A stretch of 64,000 nt of DNA from Pseudevernia furfuracea (Eukaryota > Ascomycota > Lecanoromycetes > Lecanorales > Parmeliaceae), in NCBI GenBank assembly GCA_022315425.1, contig JAIUPT010000048.1:1-64000 (forward strand), read 5' to 3'. Positions 56,666 through 64,000 of the stretch are shown here, in pieces. Under the pieces are notes generated by a model that saw only the letters and a list, made by a program, of their open reading frames with translations, made no database searches and was not told where the DNA came from. Position 1 is the stretch's first letter, and each line of letters opens with the position of its first letter. The position numbers and the translations under genes are program-made.

Positions 56666-56922
56666 ATCCTGGATGCACTCAGCAGGCTGCTACCTACTGT
56701 TGCAAATGGGAGGAAACCTGCGATGCAAGCCGAACAGTGACTGGACCCCTGTGGAAGCTACCTCATACGTATTTTGCTTCACACATGACACAAAATACAC
56801 ATCATACAACACAATTTCCATGTGATGTACTGTGTCTCAGCTACTGCCACTTGTTACATACTTATACCACACATGTGGTAAGCACTCTTTAACTTGATTG
56901 CTTTTGTATACTTTGCAATGTC

Positions 56923-58851
56923 TCAAAAGTTCTCCATCTCAAGCAATTCTTCCTTGGTAGGGTCGTTAGGCCTGACAGGCAGTCCCCAAACTTTGACAAG
57001 GCCTTGCACCATTTCGTGCATGCTGTATGCTGCGATACACACGCAGCTGGGCTGAGCTGTTGTTCATGCAATTTATATGCGTAGGGATGGCAATGTATAT
57101 GTTGGGCTCTACTTTGTGCCGCTGGAACAAGCTGCAGCACTCTTTCCTCATCTACCTCACCATCTGTGGCAGCGATGTCCTTTGCATGGATTCCTCCTGA
57201 AATGAAAATGGAGTCCACCCCAAAATTACAGGCACCTGCCAACAGATGCTGATGTCAATCAGCCAGCATGCATTCATGCGTGTACTAAGCTGGGTTTGCA
57301 CAGCATGTAGTGTGACAGAGTGTCCCTCCAGCGTCTATTTCAAAATCTTTTTGTAGAATATGGGCAGATAACATGGAGGACAAACTGACAGGAACTGTCA
57401 AGCAGAGTCAAAGCAGTCGTGACTGGCGCACTGAGGTGACGATTAAGGTTTGTCAGACAAGGCAGGCAGAGGCAAGTCTTGATAATACCTTGGATGTCAT
57501 GCTGAAGACTGTCCCCAATGGCAATCACCTTCTCCTTGGGCAGCTGCAGCATTTGGAGTGCAACCTTGTAAATGACTGGATCAGGCTTGCCATCCACAAG
57601 ATCTACATGTCACAGAGCAAAACTTCAACATTACTGGCCTCAGGAGCTGCAGGAGTGTCATGATGGTCAGACATGTGGTGTTGACTTGCAGTGAATCCTT
57701 TCTTTGCCATGGGATTTTACAGAATTCAAGCATTGCAGCTGAAGTAGATGCTGGACAAAGTGGCCAGCTCTGATGCATAAGAGCTGCACAAATGCAGGAT
57801 GCATGTCACTGCAGATGTGCTAGCCGGGGCGTACTTTGCCCCCAAGGCCAGCATAGTACTCAGCTAATGTACCAGGCATGGGTATGAGGTCTGATCCGCT
57901 AACTGTCACCACATCAGGGTTGGCAACCACCATAGGCGGTGGCCTGGCTTGTTGTGCACAGACTTGCAGCACTGCTTTGATGTCCTGTAAGCTCATGGCC
58001 TGGGCCTCTGTACCTTCTTGTTGTCCCAGTGCCTCTGTGCCATGGCTCAAGATAAAGTCAGCATCCGATGGCTCTTGCACTACCTGGCTTGGCAATACAA
58101 ATTCTTGCACTCAAGGCTGCAGCTGCTTGCTCAGTTGTTGAGGATGATTGCCAGGAAAAGCTTTCAGTCTGAGCCCAAACATCCTAGTAGCCCTTTTATG
58201 CAGTTGAATCAGGAAATCATGATGCATACTATGCGCACCATAATGCGCCAGCAAAAATGAACCAGCCATCTGCTCACCTGTAGCTCAAGGCCCTCCAGAG
58301 ACACAGTGCCCTCTTGACTTCCATGTAAAATGCAAGCACCTGTTGCCAAGATGTTGTAGTTCACTTGTGGGTCTGTCAGTCAACTGCACATGTGTCACCT
58401 CTCCACTTGTCACAGCACCAACGAACCAATTTGATTCAAAGCCAAGCTGCTGTATTCGCTGCAAAGCATTAGTTGACCCTGAAGTAAGTTGAGCATGCTT
58501 TGTTCTGGTTGGTGATTTGCAACATTATGGTGCACGCACCGTACAGCAATATGAGGGCTGCTGTGTCAGAAAGATAGCTCTAGACAGTCAGAGCCCTACT
58601 TTTTGAACTGTTGCTGAAAATCAAAACCTTCATGTCCTGTTCATTGCAGCCATTGCACTGCGGGCGCAGCATCGTCATAGGCACTCTGGCCGTCGTGCAG
58701 AACACCAAATTGATCAAGCAGGACGCCCTGTCACCAGGTGCACAGCTGGGGGTCACGTTATATATGGTATCCAAACAGTGGCGAGCTGCTTCTTTACCTG
58801 GTATCTGTCGCCCAGTTCATGCAGGCCACTGAGTGGACGCCTACTACTCAT
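56923..58851 (-). CDS. HAD-superfamily class IIA hydrolase (TIGR01459 type)
   Basis: The ATG at 58851 gives MSSRRPLSGLHELGDRYQ, an intron, then LLDQFGVLHDGQSAYDDAAP (motif I, catalytic Asp, about 58680-58730). After a one-base break near 58645 comes MKVLIFSNSSK (motif II, 58600-58635). Next are DADFILSHGTEALGQQEG with PPMVVANPDVVTVSGSDLIP MPG (about 57850-58060), DGKPDPVIYKVALQMLQLPK with VIAIGDSLQHDIQG (motifs III and IV, 57494-57597), VDSIFISGGIHAKDI (57175-57225) and VQGLVKVWGLPVRPNDP with EELLEMENF to TGA 56923-56925. All four HAD motifs are present, so phosphatase activity on a small phosphorylated substrate is inferred. The subfamily is mainly proteobacterial. It is divergent from the YEATS gene. 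Confidence 0.9.
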
Positions 58852-59473
58852 GCAGGTCGTTGTATGCAGGCGGCAATGCTTTGTGACCAGTGTCGATGTT
58901 CGCCACCTTTGGGGTTGAAAGCTGTCGAGAGGTCGTATGCCACCAGCTTGAGCTGCGCTGAACATTCCCGGACTGTGTTTGACGTCGCGACGTGATGGAC
59001 ACGAGCACACAGGAAAATCTGAGCAATGCGCGCATGCAGAGCTCATCTTCTTATGAGTAATATTAGTCACCTGCGGCCTCGATTACTTGTTTCATGAAGA
59101 GCTCTCGTGAGTGATTTGTAACAAGCAGCGCGACCCTACATGTTAACTTGCTGAAGAACATGAGATATGCATGTTGAGCTGTTGCTTCTGCGCAAGTTCA
59201 GCATCGTTTACAGTTTGAGTTCCGACAAGCATGCTGCTCAAGTCAAACTCGCGCGGAGTGCCACACGCAAGTCTGTGTTGCCTCGTGACGTGACAAGAAG
59301 GATGCAGTATACGACCGGTTCTGTAAGTTTTGCGTGGCGGATCTTGTCGTTTGTTTACAAGATCACAACCGTCGCCAACTGTTGCAAACTTTCAGCTGGT
59401 GTCAGGTCGCTGTCACACATTCCATTAGTGCTTGTTTACATGGGCGAAATTAGTTATTACGTGCATTTCGCAG

Positions 59474-60496
59474 AAAGGCGAGAGGAGGCTGCAAAACTTT
59501 GAATTTGTAATTCTGTGGTGTAGGGACCCGCAGCTTTCTACCTTGGGAAAAGGTAACAATAGCTACTTTGTTGCTGCCCTGGCACAGCAGCAGCATAGTG
59601 ACGGACATAATCTGCATAATCTTCACCTACTCAAATCAAAAGCTTGCGCAGGCCACTGAATACACTCACAAAGTGGACCCTGTATTACGAGCGGTTAAAT
59701 GGAGAAGACCTGACTCATCTTGTGAGCAAGGTATGCTTGACAAGCATCAGCTGACTATTTTGCTCTTACAAGAGAATGTCAGTATGACAAACATCTGCGT
59801 TGCAGGTGGTCTTCCAGTTGCATCCTAGCTTTGACAGCCCCATGAGGGAATTTACTCATCCGCCATATGAGGTCACTGAAACTGGCTGGGGCGAGTTTGA
59901 AATAGCAGTCATTGTACGCTGTGGACTGTCTTACATTCGGGCTAGTCAAAAGTTGTCGCTGACAGGCTTGCTTACGCAGCTACCTCTTGCAGCTGCAGCC
60001 TTAGCAAACCATATTCATCATTGTCAGCATATGTGTTGTTCAACAATTTGTTCAAGGCTCATTCTGCATGTGTTTGCAGCTGCATTTTACAGATGATGCA
60101 GGAGAGGAACCAGTTGAGCTTTACCACAAGCTGAAGCTGTATGGTGAGGATGACCCTTCAGGGCAAGCTAGCACAAGAAGCCGGTGAGTGCTGACACTTG
60201 TAACACGTTCTTCTATCAAGCCAATTTGGCAAGCTGCAACTTTACTTCTTGTTCGAGTTTGGCTGAGGATGCTGCTGCAGGTTGTCTCTGAGACTATGAA
60301 GAACTGGTGTTTCGTGAACCAGCTGAAACCTTTTATCAGAGAGTGGCAAATCGCATGCCTGTGCCATCGCCACCAATGTCCCAGGCTCAGTGGTTACCAC
60401 GTTCACCCTCAAGAGGATCTACGAAAGTTCAGCGCTGCCCGCCAGCGTGTTGCTGGCATGACAGCAAGTGTGCAAAGGCAGCTCGAAGCAGGATAG
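59474..60496 (+). CDS. YEATS-domain chromatin protein (GAS41/YAF9-like)
   Basis: Subunit type of NuA4/SWR1-like chromatin complexes that reads acylated or acetylated histone H3. The exons read RRLQNFEF and, across errors, AAFYLGK (59480-59550); ATEYTHK then WTLYYERLNGEDLTHLVSK after one A too many at 59670-59672; VVFQLHPSFDSPMREFTHPP YEVTETGWGEFEIAVI (59806-59915), the YEATS core with its GWGEFE signature; LHFTDDAGEEPVELYHKLKL YG (60082-60147); YEELVFREPAETFYQRVANR MPV (about 60297-60365); and a C-terminal coiled coil EDLRKFSAARQRVAGMTASV QRQLEAG ending in TAG (then TAA) at 60494. The SExYEEIVFxEPxExFY block and the terminal coil point to GAS41/YAF9 rather than ENL/AF9. The start exon was not located. 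Confidence 0.85.
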
Positions 60497-60509
60497 TAAC
60501 CAATGTCAA

Positions 60510-61610
60510 CAAGGCTGGTAGCACCAGGCAGCTCAATTTCTCGCTATCCTATTAGAGTCATTCTTGCTAGTCTAACAGAGTTATCTGCAGATCACACTCC
60601 TTGATCACAATACTTTTTTTGACACGGATCAGCTATTCAAGATCACAGCCATGGCTAAACAGTATAGCCTCATATCAATCTGCCAATGCGCAAGTGCTGC
60701 CAATGTGCAGTTTGGTTTGCTGACTTGACTTACTTATGACCACACATGTGCTTGTGGAGTAACACTCTCGTCTTGAAAGAGATGGGAGAGCAATCACTGT
60801 TCTCAGCAAGCAATGAACGCTTAGTGACAATGACAACACTTGCTGGCTCGTAGCGCTGGCGCTCCTGCTGTTGGCCTGCATATGTACCTGCAGCTTGTCA
60901 TGTCTGTAAGGAACCAAGGAATGTGCAATATGCAAAGAACTGCAAACCTAGCTCCATACCAAGCAACAACACCAATGATATATCTGCAATTGAAGCTTGC
61001 CCAGTGCAAGCTGGTACATACATCTGTGCCATGCACTGGTACAACTACTTGGCACATGACACAATTGCCCTATTGCAGACAAGCAATCACACGACTGCAT
61101 GCAACTGAAGACTAGATCCTAGTGTGCAGCTGAGCTGAAAGCTGCACATCGACTCCAACTTAAGTGGTACACATCTCACCACCAGCTGGCTCTCGAACAT
61201 GCCTGATACATGTCAGCCTTATCACAGCGGGAGCTGGCGGTCAACTGCAACCCTCTTGGGTGCTTTGGCAGACCCATGACAGGTAGCTGCACTTCCACCA
61301 TTGACAGGCATGCTGATGACCTCACATTCATCATATGGATGATTTGCTTGTACAATGTTTTGTCAGTTTGTCAACAAGGCTCGTCTGAGTCTTAATGATC
61401 ATCAACTGCTCCACGGACTCTTCAACTTTGCCTTCCCACCAATAGACCAGATGTGACACCTGTGAGAAGAACAATTCTGAGAGTTGAGCATACTTGTATG
61501 GGTATGTGTTGTGTTGTGAAAGGCCTAGCCTGTAAGAGACACTGTCATGGGTCTGACTGCATGCAATGCCGCATTGAGTGTCATACCACCATGTCGAATC
61601 ATGCTTTCAT
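60510..61610. other. no gene recognised
   Basis: No motif-bearing frame was found between the YEATS gene and the small ORF at 61618. Open frames here are short and overlap on both strands. Confidence 0.35.
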
Positions 61611-61617
61611 GACATAA

Positions 61618-61833
61618 ATGAAAGGTACCTGGAACAATGTTCACGCAAGCGGCAAGCTTGCACTCGACCAGCTGCCTGCAAGCTTCTTTGCCAGGTTCTC
61701 GGCCCCAGGAACAGGCACTGTGACGTATACGATCGAGACTGAGCTGTCCTGCGAAGTGCTGGTGATAGTTTTTTGGCGCCCTGCACTGGAAAAGACCCCG
61801 GTAAATGTTTCAGGCACAGGTGTGATCACTTGA
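61618..61833 (+). CDS. small hypothetical ORF
   Basis: An ATG-initiated 71-codon frame, beginning MKGTWNNVHASGKLALDQLP and with alternating hydrophobic segments such as TVTYTIETELSCEVLVIVFW, could form a beta-rich domain. The opposite strand is also open over almost the same interval, so it could be fortuitous. No homologue was recognised. Confidence 0.25.
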   Translation: MKGTWNNVHASGKLALDQLPASFFARFSAPGTGTVTYTIETELSCEVLVIVFWRPALEKTPVNVSGTGVIT

Positions 61834-62374
61834 CCAAGCTATTTGGCTTTAACCTGACGGCAGATCGCTCATCCAAATGTCGAGTCGGACAGAAGATAAA
61901 CAACGGCTTTCAATGAAAGAGCCAGCGCGCTTGGGAGCAGCTGCAGATAGCAGCGCCCTTGTCAGCGCGAGGGACCTGAGCATAAACACACGTTCTGCTT
62001 TCTCAACTTCGACAGGCGCAGGAAAACCGCCAGCTGTTTAACCTTCGCAAGTGCCCGTGCAAGTCTTGGTGGCAAGAACTCGTGCGCTACGAGGGCAATC
62101 GATTGCGATCGCAAGACTAGTCTGCTTAAGCAAGCCCTTACTAATGCCCTTACTAATTCGTGAGCCCTATCTGTAAACCTAGATCAGTGCAAGGACACAG
62201 CAGGACAGCATAGTGTAAGCTTAGCAGGCCTGTGTGTTCTGCGACAAAACCGTAAGGCCTTGCAAGTAAGACCACAAAGCACAAGACAGTCGCAAGTCGA
62301 TCAGCGCCCGTTTCTAGAAACACTCCTCTGGCAAGTTGTGGACAACAAACCCAGCAGACTTGGCGTCGCACAGC

Positions 62375-64000
62375 ATGCAAGGACCTGGGGGTCCGGGCCT
62401 CCGCCCCCACCAACGCACACTCCTCAAGCTTTCGGTCGTGCAGCACCAACAGGAAATTCTATCATGCGGGCACCACCACCAGCACCTGTTCAGCAGCCAC
62501 AGACCTTGGATTCCGAAGCTGTTTTAGAGGAGAAGGTCAGCGCCAGAGGGTTTCATCTGTAGCTGCATTACCGTAAGCTAGGCGATCACCCTGTTTTGGT
62601 GGTATGCACAGGCACGGAAGTGGCAGCAGCTAAACGCAAAGCGATATGGAGAAAAACGCAAGCACGGCTACGTGGAAGCTCAGAAGGAGGACATGCCTCC
62701 AGAGCATGTCCGGAAAGTCATCAGGGTGCGATTTGAGCCTCTGCTGCAGCACTGCGCTGCTGACCCAAGTTGTTGTGGGTTAGACAGCTGATCAAGCCAG
62801 ACTCTGATGGCTACTTGTATTGAGCTGTGCTTGGCTTTACAGGATCATGGAGACATGTCATCCAGGAAGTTCAGGCATGACAAGCGCGTTTATCTTGGCG
62901 CTCTCAAGTTTGTGCCTCATGCGGTGTACAAGCTTTGGAAAACATGCCCATGCCTTGGCAACAGGTATGGATTCCTCTGCTGCCAATCAGCATCTCATTG
63001 CTGTTGGCAAGAGTACACATGTCAATTGGTGGATATGCAGACCAAATGATTGCTTGCACATTGCTCCTGCAGGTCAAGCAGTTCGGTCCTGTCCACATCA
63101 CAGAGCTATCAGCTTTGTGGATGAGGTGCCACTGTCATTGAGCCGCGTGGTACATAGCACGAATGGGGGACGCATGTGGATCATGCATGAGGAGCGGAGA
63201 AACGTGACAGGAGGCATTTCAAGCGCATGCCGCGTTCCATCTTTGATGATGAGGAAACCCCACTAGACTATGCAGACATCGGCTGGTGAGCATTGTCTCG
63301 AGTCTCTATCAATTGGACATCGTCCTCCGCAATGCAAGACAGCATCTTTGGCTGCAGCTGTGCACGTCTTGTTACAATGTAATTGTCATTTGTGTGCGTG
63401 GTGCTCCATTCTTTCTGTGGAACAGTTACGCTGCAAGCATAGCTCTACTTGCAGTCCACGGTGCCGCTGGCATTATTCGATGTCATGCTCCTGACCCACT
63501 CTTCATGGGGGTCAGCCCTTACCACCCCAGCTTTGCACCCAAGCTAGCAATGCTCTTGAGCATCATTGGTGGCAGTGTCATGTTTGTTGAAGTACTGTAC
63601 ATGCTCCAGGATGTGGACCCTCTGGAGGCCATCGAGCTGGAGCTGGACGAGGAAGAAGACAGCTCAGTCTTTGACTGGTTCTAGATGACCACCCTCTGAA
63701 GTACACCAAATTTGTGAATGGCCCCAGCTACCGCAGCTGAAGCTGCCCCTGCCCATCATGTCAACCCTGTACAGATTGGCAGGCCAGCTGCTGTCAGACC
63801 TCACAGATCAGAACTACTTCTACCTGTTTGACACAGCCAGCTTCATCACAGCCAAGTCTCTGAACATGTGTATACCTGGAGGGCCAAATTTGAGCCTCTG
63901 TTCAGAGATATGGACACAGGGATGAGGACTGGAATGAATTCAATGATATCAACAAGCTGATCATCCGATCTCCATCAGGACTGAGTACAAGGTATGCCAG
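62375..64000 (+). CDS. PRP8: pre-mRNA-processing-splicing factor 8, 5' part
   Basis: Core U5 snRNP protein at the spliceosome centre. The ATG at 62375 opens a Gly/Pro-rich leader (MQGPGGPG ... APPPAPVQQP). Then follow ARKWQQLNAKRYGEKRKHGY VEAQKEDMPPEHVRKVIR (62612-62728), DHGDMSSRKFRHDKRVYLGA LKFVPHAVYKL (about 62845-62935), EKRDRRHFKRM and IFDDEETPLDYAD (63195-63275), DVDPLEAIELELDEEEDSSV FDWF (63611-63682), DDHPLKYTKFVNGPSYR, KLPLPIMSTLYRLAGQLLSD LTDQNYFYLFD, FITAKSLNM, FEPLFRDMD and DEDWNEFNDINKLIIRSP up to the window edge, all near-identical to PRP8 of plants and animals. The gene continues beyond 64000. At least six single-base indels break the frame, for example at 62934-62936, 63682, 63735 and about 63884. 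Confidence 0.95.

Noticed and set aside
1..64000. tRNA and rRNA genes
   Set aside because: No convincing B-box (GGTTCGANTCC) with a matching cloverleaf and no rRNA core sequence was noticed. A covariance-model scan would be decisive.

Overview
This window is nuclear DNA of a eukaryote, most likely a chlorophyte (green) alga. It has compact intron-rich genes on both strands, canonical GT-AG introns whose acceptors usually read TGCAG, and roughly balanced base composition. The gene set fits this: a GatC-like organellar amidotransferase subunit, a plant-type SUN-domain protein, PRP8, MSH3, a GAS41-like YEATS protein and several genes of bacterial ancestry (CoaE, DUF4385, a class IIA HAD hydrolase). 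The species cannot be named from this sequence.

Layout: 0.5-1.4 kb, decayed reverse transcriptase (+). 2.8-4.1 kb, SRPBCC protein (-), divergent from a SUN-domain gene (+, 4.4-7.5 kb) across a CG-rich repeat. 7.5-14.6 kb, mostly unassigned. 14.7-17.9 kb, S28 Pro-X carboxypeptidase (-) with an intronic minisatellite. 18.6-20.2 kb, short-chain dehydrogenase (-). 22-28 kb, TPR protein (+). 28.6-30.6 kb, protein kinase (-). 31.6-34.1 kb, Makorin E3 ligase (-). 34.6-35.7 kb, unassigned gene (+). 36-40.8 kb, a mobile and viral-like island: LINE endonuclease/RT fragment followed by at least four fragments of BRO-N genes like those of large DNA viruses. 40.8-42.9 kb, unknown AQ-repeat nuclear-type protein (-). 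43.1-43.4 kb, Tc1/mariner remnant. 44.0-44.9 kb, DUF4385 (+). 44.9-46.1 kb, dephospho-CoA kinase (-). 46.7-54.5 kb, MSH3 (+). 55.1-55.9 kb, VMA22/CCDC115 (-), divergent from GatC (+, 56.0-56.7 kb). 56.9-58.9 kb, HAD hydrolase (-). 59.5-60.5 kb, YEATS protein (+). 62.4 kb to the window end, PRP8 5' part (+).

One property affects every gene model. Nearly all conserved genes, including essential PRP8, are interrupted by single-base indels, often in short homopolymers, while homology continues in the next frame. This is best explained by consensus errors in the assembly rather than by mass pseudogenisation. Automatic ORF calls therefore break the genes into pieces. The gene spans here were built by following conserved motifs across frames and introns by eye, so exon edges are approximate unless stated.

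The genes are ordinary housekeeping functions (splicing, mismatch repair, CoA synthesis, V-ATPase assembly, organellar tRNA amidation, protein turnover) and form no obvious pathway cluster. The unusual part is the 36-41 kb island, where BRO-N domains in both orientations, one followed by a nuclease-like C-terminal segment, lie against a truncated LINE.
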